Positions 50,148 through 58,946 of a stretch of 64,000 nt of DNA are shown here, one piece after another. This DNA is from Nocardiopsis algeriensis (GTDB lineage Bacteria > Actinomycetota > Actinomycetes > Streptosporangiales > Streptosporangiaceae): assembly GCF_014203695.1 (NCBI RefSeq), contig NZ_JACHJO010000005.1:124001-188000 (forward strand), given 5' to 3'. Both the position numbers and the translations under genes were made by a program. The notes under the pieces were generated by a model. That model saw only the letters and a list, made by a program, of their open reading frames with translations. It was not told where the DNA came from and did not search any database. Within the stretch, counting starts at the first letter, position 1, and each line of letters begins with the position of its first letter.

Positions 50148-50276
50148 GTCCCCACCCTGCCCCCGCCGGCCCCGCGGTACAAGCCGCTCGCCCCGGTCGG
50201 GGCGAGCGGGTCCGAGAATTCCTGCCGGGGACCGGCAGCCGCCGGCGGAACCGGTCGGCGGGCGGGAGCCCGGGGC

Positions 50277-51308
50277 TCAGTCCTGGGAACTGTCGGGAAG
50301 CGGGACGGCCTTGACGGTGGGCGGGCTGTAGACGAGCCCGCCCATGTCGCGGATCCGGTCCGTCAGCGTCGCCAGGTGCAGGCTCTCGGACCACGGGATG
50401 TCGGGGCTCTCCGGCAGGCCGGCGGCCACGCACCGGGCGACCTCCTCGGCCTCGTACTCGTAGCCGTTGGCGCGCAGGGGCCGGCGGATCTCCTCGGGCT
50501 CGTGGCCGTTGCGGTGCAGCACCGCGCTGGTCCCCGCCCAGAACTGGGGGATCTCCAGCCAGCCCCGGGACCCGGCCAGCACCGCCCGGCCGGGGGTGGA
50601 GGTCAGCGAGGCGCACGAGAGCAGCCCCGCGGCGCCACCGGAGCCGCGCACCAGCACGGTCGTCTGCGTGTCGACCATCCGGTCCGGTGACAGCCGGCGG
50701 GTGGCGCCCACCACGGTCAGCTCACCCAGGTACCAGGAGGCCAGGGCCAGCGGGTAGACACCCAGGTCCAGCAGGGCGCCGCCGCCCAGGTCGGCGTTGA
50801 AGAGCCGGTGGTCGGGGTCGTAGGGGGCACTGACTCCGAAGTCCGCCGACAGCTGGTGCAGTTCGCCGATGGCCCCGTCGTCGACCAGTTCACGCACCCT
50901 GCGGTGCAGGGGGAGGAAGCGCGTCCACATCGCCTCCATCAGGAAGCGGCCGCTCTCGCGGGCCGCGGCCGTCATCTCCGCGACCTGCAGGGCGTTCATC
51001 GCCATGGGCTTCTCGACCAGCACGTGCTTGCCGGCTCGCAGGCACAGGAGCGTGTGGGGGTGGTGCCAGGGGTGGGGGGTGGCGACGTAGACCACGTCCA
51101 CGTCGGGGTCGGCGGCCAGGGAGGCGTAGTCGCCGTGGCTGCGGGGGAGGCCCCAGTCCTTGGCGAACTGCTCGGCCCGCTCGGGGGTGCGCGAGCCCAC
51201 CGCGGTGACCTGCGCCGTCGGGGTGGCGCGCAGCCCTTCCATGAAGGAGTGCGCGATGCCTCCGGTGCCCAGGATGCCCCAGCGCAGCACGCCGTTCTCA
51301 TCTGTCAT
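50277..51308 (-). CDS. Gfo/Idh/MocA family oxidoreductase (lone copy)
   Basis: The 343-residue protein starts LRWGILGTGGIAHSFMEGL (Rossmann), carries GKHVLVEKPMAMNALQVAEM, and LDLGVYPLALASWYLGE in the C-terminal half. This is the dimeric-dihydrodiol-dehydrogenase-like or sugar dehydrogenase-like class; the substrate is unknown. ATG at 51308 follows AGGA eight bases upstream; ATG at 51317 in frame is less well placed. It lies far from the 17-27 kb locus and shares no LacI-type operator with it. Confidence 0.88.
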   Translation of the reverse strand: MTDENGVLRWGILGTGGIAHSFMEGLRATPTAQVTAVGSRTPERAEQFAKDWGLPRSHGDYASLAADPDVDVVYVATPHPWHHPHTLLCLRAGKHVLVEKPMAMNALQVAEMTAAARESGRFLMEAMWTRFLPLHRRVRELVDDGAIGELHQLSADFGVSAPYDPDHRLFNADLGGGALLDLGVYPLALASWYLGELTVVGATRRLSPDRMVDTQTTVLVRGSGGAAGLLSCASLTSTPGRAVLAGSRGWLEIPQFWAGTSAVLHRNGHEPEEIRRPLRANGYEYEAEEVARCVAAGLPESPDIPWSESLHLATLTDRIRDMGGLVYSPPTVKAVPLPDSSQD

Positions 51309-51429
51309 GGAACTCATCCTAAAAAGACAGCCATGGTGCGGTCGAGCGGGGCAAAGTACTCGGCTTCGGGGACGGAGCCGCCTACGGTGGCCACAGGTAC
51401 CGAACACGGACGGCGACGGAGGGGAACAC

Positions 51430-51837
51430 ATGACTCTCGCCCACAGGCTCGGGGTGCGCCCCGGGGACAGGCTGCTGCTCCTCAACGCCCCCGAACGCTA
51501 CCTCCGGCTCCTGGAACTGCCGCCGGAGGTACACATCGACCTGGGGCCTCTCCCGGGCTCCCGCTACGACCACGTCCACCTGTTCGCCCTGGACGAGGGC
51601 ACGGTCAGACGCGAGGCCGGCCCCACCCTGGGGCTGGTGGGGCCGGACACCCTCCTGTGGATCTGCTACCCCCGGCGGGGCGGCACCATCATCACCGACC
51701 TGAGCGCGGACAAGGGATGGGACGCGGTCACCGAGCAGGGGTGGCGCAGCACCGCCCAGGAGATGGTCGACTCCGACTGGGCGGCGCTGCGTTTCGAACG
51801 CTTCCGGCAGACGTCAGAAGGCGTCGATCGAGAGTGA
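51430..51837 (+). CDS. Small DUF3052-like protein
   Basis: The 135-residue protein starts LAHRLGVRPGDRLLLLNAP and contains DHVHLFALDEGTVRR, TLLWICYPRRG and SDWAALRFERFR. The layout (a Rossmann-like start, a YPK/YPR motif, a WSALRF-like end) recalls DUF3052 proteins of actinobacteria, whose function is unknown. GGAGGGG lies just upstream of the ATG. Its last 24 bases overlap the convergent DUF4097 gene. Confidence 0.65.
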   Translation: MTLAHRLGVRPGDRLLLLNAPERYLRLLELPPEVHIDLGPLPGSRYDHVHLFALDEGTVRREAGPTLGLVGPDTLLWICYPRRGGTIITDLSADKGWDAVTEQGWRSTAQEMVDSDWAALRFERFRQTSEGVDRE

Positions 51838-52785
51838 TCCGCTGACGGTGTCGGCGGTGATGCGCGGCCCCTCGGGAGAGGTGCCCACCCCGATGTCGCG
51901 TCCCCCCGAGACCGACTCGCCGCCGATGTCGTAGGAACCCTCGGGCACCTCCAGGTCGATGTCGCCGCTGACGGTCTCCACCGCCAGCGTCTCGAAGGAG
52001 GTGTCGGTGACCGCCTCCACCTTCCCCGAGACCGCCGATATCTCCGCGGTGGCAAAACCCGGGCCCACCCGGATCCGGCCGCTGGTGGTCTCGGCGGTCA
52101 CCTCCTGGGCCGCGAACTCCGCCGCGTCCACCTCACCGGAGGTGGACGAGACCGACAGGTGCTCTCCCTCCCCGGCGACGGTGATGCCCCCGCTGGTCGT
52201 GTGGGCCTGCACCGATCCGGTCACGTCTCCCAGGGAGATGTCCCCGCTGGTGGTCTCGGCCGCCACGGGACCGTCCGCGCCCTCGACCTCCACGCCGCCG
52301 CTCAGGGTGGACAGCTCCAGGCTCCCCTCCAGGCCGACCACGCTGATCTGCCCGCTGCTGGTCTCGACCTCCACGGACACCCCGGCGGGTACCGCGACCT
52401 CGTAGTCGACGCGGCAACCACCGAAGAGGGCCAGGCCCCGGCAGCGCGCCTCCACGTCCAGGGTGCCGTCCGAACTCTCGACCTCCTCGCCGGGCTCGCT
52501 CACGGGAGTGCCGTGCATGGTGCGCTCCAGCACCACCTGCGGGCCCTCGGCCGCGAACACGTGGACCTGCCCACCGGTGAGGTTGTCGATCTCCACCGTC
52601 TCCACCGACGCGAAGGCGTCGCTGTGCGCCCCCCGGTCCACGTTCGTGTTCCCCAGGACCAACAGGACGGCCGACGCGACCGCGCCCAGGACCAGGACCG
52701 CGCCCAGGACGAGCCAGGGGCCCCGGCGCGACCCCCTGGACTCCTTGCTCGACGAGGCGTACAGGCCCCGCGTCTCGAATGTCAC
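51814..52785 (-). CDS. DUF4097-family surface protein with beta-repeat domain
   Basis: The 323-residue protein has a short cytoplasmic start, one membrane helix (WLVLGAVLVLGAVASAVLLV) and an extracellular region built from repeats carrying SSG/TSG turns (ETSSGQISVVG, ETTSGDISLGD, HTTSGGITVAG, STSGEVDA, ETTSGRIRVG, VSGDIDLEV), as in DUF4097 beta-helix proteins. The cysteine pair CRGLALFGGC could form a disulfide. The role is unknown; envelope stress or adhesion are common guesses. The GTG at 52785 follows GAGAGGAAGAG. Confidence 0.85.
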   Translation of the reverse strand: MTFETRGLYASSSKESRGSRRGPWLVLGAVLVLGAVASAVLLVLGNTNVDRGAHSDAFASVETVEIDNLTGGQVHVFAAEGPQVVLERTMHGTPVSEPGEEVESSDGTLDVEARCRGLALFGGCRVDYEVAVPAGVSVEVETSSGQISVVGLEGSLELSTLSGGVEVEGADGPVAAETTSGDISLGDVTGSVQAHTTSGGITVAGEGEHLSVSSTSGEVDAAEFAAQEVTAETTSGRIRVGPGFATAEISAVSGKVEAVTDTSFETLAVETVSGDIDLEVPEGSYDIGGESVSGGRDIGVGTSPEGPRITADTVSGSLSIDAF

Positions 52786-53481
52786 TTCTCTTCCTCTCGG
52801 GGTCGTCTCGGCAGGCCGGGAATCAGGCCTGGTCGGTGCCGCGCAGACTGCGCGGGACCGCCTGCACACTGCGGTGTTCGCGGCCGTCCCGGCCCAGGTG
52901 GCTCCGGTCACCACCAGCGGGGCGGGTACGAGGCAGAACAGGGTGAGGGAGGCCATCAGGTGCACGACCTCGACGAGTCGGGCATGCCGGGCCGCCCCGG
53001 ATCTCCGGGGCAGGACGGCGGCGGAGGGCATCGCACCTGCGAACGGGGTGTGGCCGGCCACACCCTCCAACCTAGGTTCGACCGGGTCGATGCCGCGAGG
53101 CCGCCAACACGTGAGGTGGAGGTGGTGCTGCCACCACCTCCCGCAGGTTCCGGCTGCCGACGCTGTCCCAGGCCTCGCTGGAGAAAGGGGACGACTCCGG
53201 GTCCCACCACGCCCAGGGGCGGGAGGAGCGGCTGCCGGACAACCCCGGCTTTCCCGGTGCGGACGAGATGCGTGCCAGGGCCGATCGCCACCGGACCGCC
53301 CGCATCGGCGGTCGGCGCAAGGTGGCGGACTTCGCCTACCTGCCCCTGATCCACGTTCGAGTCGGCGCCCCCACCAGTGGTTTCCCATATTCTGATACTC
53401 GAATCTCAACTTCAGAGACGATGGGTGTAATGTCGGGGGACGCTGCGGACCCGCGGCTCCTCTTTGCGGAAAGGGCTCTTC
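52786..53481. other. Long gene-poor region, possibly a decayed gene
   Basis: This 696-base stretch has no convincing gene. On the minus strand a hydrophobic stretch (LMASLTLFCLVPAPLVVTGA) lies near 52900-52960; on the plus strand a frame at about 53130-53400 includes DEMRARADRHRTARIGGRR. Neither has a clean start or full domain. An AT-richer patch around 53385-53420 should hold the promoter of the following methyltransferase gene. Confidence 0.35.
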
Positions 53482-54297
53482 ATGGCGCACTACCCCCACG
53501 GACAGCATTCCTCGGTCACTGACTCCTACCGGTGGCGCAACGCGGAGAACTCCGCCGCCTACGCCCTGGCCGAGATCACCCCCGGGCGGAGGCTGCTGGA
53601 CGTGGGCTGCGGGCCCGGCACCATCACCGTCGACCTGGCCAGGCGTGTGGCCCCCGGACGGGTCACCGCGCTGGACGCCTCCGCCGAGGCGATCGACCTG
53701 GCCCGGGCGAGCGCGCGGGAGGCGGGGGTCGACAACATCGACTTCGTGGTCGGCGACGTCTGCGCCCCCGACCTGCCCGACGGCGCCTTCGACGTCGTGC
53801 ACGCCCACCAGGTGCTGCAGTACGTCGCCGACCCCGTCGAGGCCCTGGCCCGGATGCGCAGGCTGTGCGCCCCCGGCGGGGTCGTGGCCGCCTGCGACAG
53901 CGACTACTCGGCGATGTACTGGTACCCGCACCTGCCCGAACTGGAGGCGTGGATGGACCTGTACCAGCGACTGGCCCGCGCCAACGGCGGCGAGCCCGAC
54001 GCCGGCCGGCGCATGGTCGCCTGGGCGCGCGCCGCCGGCTTCACCGACATCACCTACACCGCCGAGGTCTGGAGCCACTCCGACCCCGAGCAGCGCACCT
54101 GGTGGGGGTCGATGTGGGCGCGCCGCATCCTGGAGTCCGACCTGGGCCGCCAGGCCCTGGCCCGAGGACTGGCCACGCGCGAGGAGCTGGAGGAGATCTC
54201 CCGCGGCTGGCAGGCCTGGAGCCGCCGGGAGGACGGGGTGTTCGCCATCCCCCGAGGCGCGATCCTGTGCCGGGTCCCGGCCGGAGCGGGTGACTGA
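53482..54297 (+). CDS. Class I SAM-dependent methyltransferase (UbiE-like)
   Basis: The 271-residue protein has the SAM motif LLDVGCGPGTITVDLARRV, then VTALDASAEAIDLA (Asp ribose contact), FVVGDVCAPDLPDGAFDVV and QVLQYVADPVEALARM. The C-terminal part is Trp-rich (WWGSMWARRI). Substrate unknown; ubiquinone/menaquinone-type and natural-product methyltransferases share this pattern. The ATG at 53482 follows GGAAAGGG. The MarR gene starts 58 bases downstream, so the two are probably cotranscribed. Confidence 0.87.
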   Translation: MAHYPHGQHSSVTDSYRWRNAENSAAYALAEITPGRRLLDVGCGPGTITVDLARRVAPGRVTALDASAEAIDLARASAREAGVDNIDFVVGDVCAPDLPDGAFDVVHAHQVLQYVADPVEALARMRRLCAPGGVVAACDSDYSAMYWYPHLPELEAWMDLYQRLARANGGEPDAGRRMVAWARAAGFTDITYTAEVWSHSDPEQRTWWGSMWARRILESDLGRQALARGLATREELEEISRGWQAWSRREDGVFAIPRGAILCRVPAGAGD

Positions 54298-54355
54298 CAC
54301 GGAGCGGGCGGGGCACCTATCGTGGGTGGGGCCGTGCGGGACTTCTGGAGGAACC

Positions 54356-54775
54356 ATGTCCGACCTGCCGATCGGGTACTGGCTCAAGCACCTGGACCGG
54401 CTCATCGAGAACGACTTCGACCAGGTCCTGGCCGGCGAGTCGCTGGGACGCCGCCACTGGCAGGTGCTCAACTCCCTGTACACCCAACCCGGGACGATCG
54501 CCGACCTGGACCGCAGGCTCGCCCCCTTCATGGACGAGGGCGAGCTCACCGCCGCGCCCGCCTTGGAGGAGCTGCGGCGCCGGGGCTGGGTCCAGGGCCT
54601 GGTCGCCCTGGAGCTGACCCCGGCCGGCAGGGAGGCGCACCAGGCCCTGTCGGAGAAGGTCGGCCGGGCCCGCGAGCGCGTCTCGCGCGGCATCAGCCCC
54701 GAGGAGTACCGGGCGACCGTCGACGTCCTGGAGAGGATGGCGGCCAACTTGGAGCCCGGCCCGCAGGTGCCCTGA
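54356..54775 (+). CDS. MarR-like winged-helix regulator
   Basis: The 139-residue protein has the MarR layout: SLGRRHWQVLNSLYTQPGTI, a helix-turn-helix region with a short DRRLAPFMDEGELTAAPALEE, then WVQGLVALELTPAGREAHQ and the C-terminal dimer helices. The recognition helix is less typical than in classic MarR. It may control the methyltransferase gene just upstream or a target elsewhere. AGGAGGAACC precedes the ATG at 54356, giving an excellent start. Confidence 0.82.
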   Translation: MSDLPIGYWLKHLDRLIENDFDQVLAGESLGRRHWQVLNSLYTQPGTIADLDRRLAPFMDEGELTAAPALEELRRRGWVQGLVALELTPAGREAHQALSEKVGRARERVSRGISPEEYRATVDVLERMAANLEPGPQVP

Positions 54776-54779
54776 CCTG

Positions 54780-55343
54780 TCAGGCGGTCAGGTCCCGGGT
54801 GAGTTCGACGAAGGCCAGGTCCTCTCGCTTGGGCAGGCCGAAGGACTTGTCGCCGTAGGGGAAGGGCTCGGTGCGGCCGGTGCTCGTGTAGCCGCGCCTC
54901 TCGTACCAGGCGATCAGCTCGGGGCGCTGGGCGAGCACCTTCATCCGCATCAGGCGGCACCCCCATTCCCGGGCGGCCGTGTGTTCGGCCCGGGCCAGCA
55001 CCTTCTTGCCCAGGCCGCCGCCCTGGACGGCGGGGCGCACGGAGAACATGCCGAAGTAGGCGCTGTCGGCCTCGTGCTGGAGTTCGCAGCAGGCCACGAT
55101 GCCCTCTTCGTCCTCGGCGATCAGGACGATCGTGTCGGTGCGCTCCAGCAGGCGTGCGAGGGAGTCCTCGTCCACGCGCCGGCCTCCCAGCAGGTCGGCC
55201 TCGGTGGTCCAGCCCTGCTTGGAACCCTCACCGCGGTAGCAGGAGTTGACCAGTTCCACCAGGGCCGGGACGTCCTCGGGGTCGGCAAGGCGGTAGGAGA
55301 GCCCGGGATCACGCGGCGGGGCGGCGCTCTGGTTGGTGGTCAC
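54780..55343 (-). CDS. GNAT-family N-acetyltransferase
   Basis: The 187-residue protein has a GNAT domain: YRLADPEDVPALVELVNSCY, then IVLIAEDEEGIVACCELQ, the acetyl-CoA-binding FSVRPAVQGGGLGKKVLARA (GGGLGKK pyrophosphate loop) and ELIAWYERRGYTSTGRTEPFP. The acetyl acceptor is unknown. The GTG at 55343 has AGGGAGG six bases upstream. It ends five bases from the convergent MarR gene. Confidence 0.87.
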   Translation of the reverse strand: MTTNQSAAPPRDPGLSYRLADPEDVPALVELVNSCYRGEGSKQGWTTEADLLGGRRVDEDSLARLLERTDTIVLIAEDEEGIVACCELQHEADSAYFGMFSVRPAVQGGGLGKKVLARAEHTAAREWGCRLMRMKVLAQRPELIAWYERRGYTSTGRTEPFPYGDKSFGLPKREDLAFVELTRDLTA

Positions 55344-55446
55344 GGGTACCTCCCTGTGAATCCTGCGATTGGGGTGAAACCAGTATCGGTCACCACCAGA
55401 GGAAGAGGACACGGCGCCCCGTCCCGAAGAGAGGGAAAGCGGCTGT

Positions 55447-56079
55447 TCAGCGGCCTGTGCGGTACTCGTGTGCCTCGGCCGCCCTGGCCAAAAAGGCCCG
55501 GAGCCTGCGCCGCACGTCGTCGGCGTCGGTGGCCCCGGGGGTGACCATCAGCTGCAGTGCGAGCCCGTCCACGACGCTGTGCAGGTGGGCGGCCCATTCC
55601 TCCACCCACGCGTCGGGGTGGGGCGTGTCGGGGTCGGCGCCGGCCTCCTGGCCCGCCAGGGCCGCGATCAGGTTCCGGTAGAGCAGGCGCTGCAGGTTCC
55701 AGCGCCGGTCCCGGCCGCGGTCCAGTTCCCCCAGGATCCCGGCCGACTCCCAGGCCCGGAACTCGGCCCGCCGGGTCGCGTCCAGGGGCAGCAGCTGCTC
55801 GGCGTACCGGGCCGCCCGCTCCAGCAGGGGCATGTCGCCGGTCAGCTCCCGGTCCAGCCCGACGATGCGTTCGGTGGCGCGCCGCTCCGACAGCTCCGTC
55901 GCGAACACCAGCAGGTCCTCGCGGGTGCGGAAGTAGTGGCGCAGGGCTCCGGGGGACCAGCCGGCCTCGGCCGCCACCGAGCGGATGGACACGGCCGCGG
56001 GGCCGGAGGCGGCGATGACCCTCCACAGGGCCTCGGCCAGCTCGCGGCGGCGCTGCTCGTGGTCGACGATCTTGGGCAC
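55447..56079 (-). CDS. TetR-family transcriptional repressor
   Basis: The 210-residue protein has a TetR N-terminal HTH (RRRELAEALWRVIAASGPAA, SIRSVAAEAGWSPGALRHYF) and a large ligand domain. Its GTG at 56079 lies directly after AAAAGGGA, so the Shine-Dalgarno spacing is tight. The gene is divergent from a GAP-family membrane protein, and a large inverted repeat occupies the 70-base gap, so it very probably represses that gene and itself in response to an unknown small molecule. Confidence 0.88.
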   Translation of the reverse strand: MPKIVDHEQRRRELAEALWRVIAASGPAAVSIRSVAAEAGWSPGALRHYFRTREDLLVFATELSERRATERIVGLDRELTGDMPLLERAARYAEQLLPLDATRRAEFRAWESAGILGELDRGRDRRWNLQRLLYRNLIAALAGQEAGADPDTPHPDAWVEEWAAHLHSVVDGLALQLMVTPGATDADDVRRRLRAFLARAAEAHEYRTGR

Positions 56080-56089
56080 TCCCTTTTTA

Positions 56090-56129
56090 TAGCACGGCCG
56101 TGTTATTTTGATTTGACACAGCCGTGCTA
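56090..56129. promoter_or_regulatory. TetR-type operator between tetR and GAP-family gene
   Basis: TAGCACGGC at 56090-56098 and GCCGTGCTA at 56121-56129 form a perfect 9-bp inverted repeat. The left half is itself nearly palindromic (TAGCACGGCCGTGTTA, one mismatched pair). It lies in the AT-richer divergent promoter between the two genes. Confidence 0.7.
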
Positions 56130-56149
56130 AATAGAACGGAGGTACCGCC

Positions 56150-56845
56150 GTGCCCTCCTCGGGCCTCCTGCTGTCCGTCGCCGGCCTCGCCCTGCTCGAC
56201 ATGCTCAGCCCCGCCGTCATCGCCACCACGCTCTACGTGCTGCTCAGCGGGGCCCGCTCGACCGCCCGCCCCCTGCTGGCCTACCTGGCCACCGTCGCCG
56301 CCTTCTACTTCGCCCTGGGATGCGCGCTCGTCCTGGGCCTGGGCCTGGTGCTGGAGCCGCTCTCCGGCCTGGTCTCCAGCCGCCCCGCGGGCTGGGCCAT
56401 GGCCGCCCTGGGCGCACTCATGCTGATCTGGGCCCTGTTCGCCCCCACCAGGGCCGCTCCCCGGCGCACTCCCCCGGCCCTGCGCACTCCGGCGATGATC
56501 GCCCTGGGCCTGGCCACCGGTGTGCTGGAGGCCGGCACCGCCCTGCCCTACTTCGGCGCGATCGCCCTCATGACCACCGCGCAGCTGCCGGCTGCCGCCT
56601 GGCTGCCGATCCTGGCCGCCTACAACCTGGCCATGGTGCTCCCGGCGATCGTGCTCCACCTGCTCCACCGCACCCTCGGGCAGCGGCTGCGCCCCCGTCT
56701 GGAGCACTGGCGCGCCAAGGCCGAATCCGGCTCACGCGAGGCGGCGGCCTGGATCGTGGGCATCGCCGGCTTCCTCCTGCTGCGCCACGGGCTGTCGACC
56801 GCCGACCTGAGCGAGATCACGATCAACCTGTCCGGCGGCCTCTGA
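56150..56845 (+). CDS. GAP-family (Sap/LysE-like) integral membrane protein
   Basis: The 231-residue protein has about six membrane segments: LLLSVAGLALLDMLSPAVIA, LAYLATVAAFYFALGCALVL, LALLDMLSP and the GVLEAGTALPYFGAIALMTT, AYNLAMVLPAIVLHLLH pattern of GAP (Sap, sulfolipid-addressing protein) family transporters, related to LysE exporters. Its role may be export of lipids or small molecules. The GTG at 56150 is preceded by GGAGG (ACGGAGGTACC). TetR regulation by the neighbouring operator is likely. Confidence 0.82.
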   Translation: MPSSGLLLSVAGLALLDMLSPAVIATTLYVLLSGARSTARPLLAYLATVAAFYFALGCALVLGLGLVLEPLSGLVSSRPAGWAMAALGALMLIWALFAPTRAAPRRTPPALRTPAMIALGLATGVLEAGTALPYFGAIALMTTAQLPAAAWLPILAAYNLAMVLPAIVLHLLHRTLGQRLRPRLEHWRAKAESGSREAAAWIVGIAGFLLLRHGLSTADLSEITINLSGGL

Positions 56846-56931
56846 CGTCCCCCGCTCCGGCACCGCCACCCGACCCGCACAGTCTCCGGACACGGCCGCG
56901 ACATCCTTTCCCGTCCGGCAGCGACCGGACA

Positions 56932-56962
56932 TTGACCTCAACATTCATTGAGGTTCTACCGT
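56932..56962 (+). promoter_or_regulatory. SoxR/MerR-type promoter with 19-bp spacer upstream of ABC exporter
   Basis: TTGACC (-35) at 56932-56937 and TACCGT (-10) at 56957-56962 are separated by 19 bases. Between them lies ACCTCAA-CATTCA-TTGAGGT (56935-56954), a perfect 7-bp inverted repeat close to the SoxR consensus CCTCAAG...CTTGAGG. An over-long spacer is the hallmark of MerR-family activated promoters. Confidence 0.75.
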
Positions 56963-56998
56963 CGGGGTACACCGACACCGAACGGACGGCGGCCGCCC

Positions 56999-58897
56999 AT
57001 GAGCATGGAGATGACCGCGTGGAACGCGCTCTACCACGCCACACACGCCCACGAGGACCAACGCCCCTTCTCACTGCCCCTGCTGCGCAGAATCGCCGCC
57101 TTCGCCCGCCCCCACCGGCGCCACCTGGCCTGGTTCCTCGCCCTGAGCGTGTTCACTGCCGCCCTGGCCGTGGCCGCGCCCCTGCTGGCCGGCCGCACCG
57201 TCGACGCCGTCGTCTCCGGAGACGGCTCCGCACGCGTCCTCACCCTGGCTGCCGCCATCGCCGCCGTCGCCATCGCCGAAGCCGCCCTGGGCCTGATCGT
57301 GCGCCGTCTCTCGGCCGGCCTCGGCGAGAACCTCATCCTGCAGCTGCGCACCGCCGTCTACGACCACGTCCAGCGCATGCCGGTCGCCTTCTTCACCCGT
57401 ACCCGCACCGGCGCCCTCGTCAGCCGCCTCAACAACGACGTCATCGGAGCCCAGCGCGCCTTCAGCCAGGTCCTGTCCGGCGTGGTCGCCAACACCGTCA
57501 CCCTGGTCCTGGCCCTGGGCGCCATGCTCACCCTCTCCTGGCAGATCACCCTGTGCGCGCTCGCACTGCTGCCCGTGTTCGTCCACCCTGCCCGCCGCAC
57601 GGGCACCCGCCTGGCCCGCATCGAACGCGAACGCGCCCTGCACAACTCCGCCATGAGCACGCAGATGGCCGAACGCTTCTCCGCTCCCGGCGCCACCCTC
57701 GTCAAGCTCTTCGGCGACCCCGCCGCGGAGTCCGCCGAATTCGCCCGCCGCGCCGGACGCGTCCGCGACATCGGCATCCGCACCGCCATGCTCCAGGAGT
57801 TCTTCTTCACCGCCCTGACCCTGGTCTCCGCACTCGCCCTGGCCCTGGTCTACGGCCTGGGCGGCCTCCAGGCCCTGGCCGGACACCTGGACGCCGGAAC
57901 CGTCGTGTCCATGGGCATGCTCCTGACCCGCCTGTACGCGCCCCTGACCGCACTGGCCGGAGCCCGTGTGGAAGTCATGAGCGCCCTGGTCAGCTTCGAC
58001 AGGGTCTTCGAGATCCTGGACCTGCGCCCCCTGGTCGTCGAAAAGCCCGACGCCCGCCCCGCCCCCGGACGGCCCGTGTCCCTGGAGTTCGACCGGGTCG
58101 ACTTCACCTACCCCGGAGCCGAGCAGGTGTCCCTGGCATCCCTGGAAGAGGTCGCCGTCCTGGACACCTCGCAGCACCGGCAGGTCCTGCACCAGGTGGA
58201 CTTCCGCATCGAGCCCGGCCAGACCTTCGCCCTGGTCGGCTCCTCGGGAGCCGGCAAGTCCACCGTCGCCCAACTCGTCTCACGCCTGTACGACACCGAC
58301 GCCGGAGCCGTGCGCCTGGGCGGCACCGACGTGCGCGACCTGAGCTTCCAGGCCCTGCGCAGCACCGTCGGCACGGTCACCCAGGACGGGCACCTCTTCC
58401 ACGACACCATCCGCGCCAACCTCACCCTGCCCGCCCCCGAGGCCACCGACGAACAGATCTGGGACGCCCTGCGCCGCGCCCGCCTGGCCGACCTGGTCGC
58501 CTCCCTGCCCCAAGGCCTGGACACCGTCGTGGGCGATCGCGGCCACCGCTTCTCCGGAGGCGAACGCCAACGCCTGACCATCGCCCGCCTGCTCCTGGCC
58601 GACCCCGAGGTGGTCGTCCTCGACGAGGCCACCTCCGCCCTGGACTCCACCTCCGAGGCGGCCGTCCAGGAAGCCCTCGCCGAGGCCCTGTCCGGACGCA
58701 CCGCCCTGGTCATCGCCCACCGCCTGTCCACCGTGCGCGACGCCGACACCATCCTCGTCCTCGAACAGGGCCGGATCCTCGAACGCGGAACCCACACCGA
58801 ACTGCTGGAACGAGGCGGCCGCTACGCCCGGCTGTACCGCACCCAGTTCGCCCCCGACCTGCCCGTCTGCGAACCCGACCACGCCGGCACCGCCTGA
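56999..58897 (+). CDS. ABC transporter, fused permease and ATP-binding protein (exporter)
   Basis: This 632-residue ABC exporter has an N-terminal six-helix membrane domain (LAWFLALSVFTAALAVAAPL through ALVSFDRVFEILD) and a C-terminal nucleotide-binding domain with Walker A GSSGAGKST, FSGGERQRL signature, Walker B VVVLDEATSAL and the H-loop IAHRLSTV. The half-transporter should act as a homodimer or with a partner encoded elsewhere, exporting drugs, lipids or peptides. ATG 56999 has only a weak ribosome binding site; an ATG six bases on is possible. A MerR-type promoter upstream suggests induction by a redox-active or toxic compound. Confidence 0.9.
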   Translation: MSMEMTAWNALYHATHAHEDQRPFSLPLLRRIAAFARPHRRHLAWFLALSVFTAALAVAAPLLAGRTVDAVVSGDGSARVLTLAAAIAAVAIAEAALGLIVRRLSAGLGENLILQLRTAVYDHVQRMPVAFFTRTRTGALVSRLNNDVIGAQRAFSQVLSGVVANTVTLVLALGAMLTLSWQITLCALALLPVFVHPARRTGTRLARIERERALHNSAMSTQMAERFSAPGATLVKLFGDPAAESAEFARRAGRVRDIGIRTAMLQEFFFTALTLVSALALALVYGLGGLQALAGHLDAGTVVSMGMLLTRLYAPLTALAGARVEVMSALVSFDRVFEILDLRPLVVEKPDARPAPGRPVSLEFDRVDFTYPGAEQVSLASLEEVAVLDTSQHRQVLHQVDFRIEPGQTFALVGSSGAGKSTVAQLVSRLYDTDAGAVRLGGTDVRDLSFQALRSTVGTVTQDGHLFHDTIRANLTLPAPEATDEQIWDALRRARLADLVASLPQGLDTVVGDRGHRFSGGERQRLTIARLLLADPEVVVLDEATSALDSTSEAAVQEALAEALSGRTALVIAHRLSTVRDADTILVLEQGRILERGTHTELLERGGRYARLYRTQFAPDLPVCEPDHAGTA

Positions 58898-58907
58898 CGG
58901 AAAAGCC

Positions 58908-58939
58908 CCGTCCCCCGGTGGCGCCACACCGGGGGACGG
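58908..58939. terminator. Hairpin between ABC exporter and acetyltransferase genes
   Basis: CCGTCCCCCGGTG pairs perfectly with CACCGGGGGACGG (13 bp) around a GCGCCA loop, 10 bases past the exporter stop, between two convergent genes. No U-tract is seen. Confidence 0.7.
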
Positions 58940-58946
58940 CCCCTGC

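Noticed and set aside
56113..56128. TTGACA with TAAATA downstream as a promoter for the GAP-family gene
   Set aside because: Only 9 bases separate the two boxes, far too close for a functional promoter.
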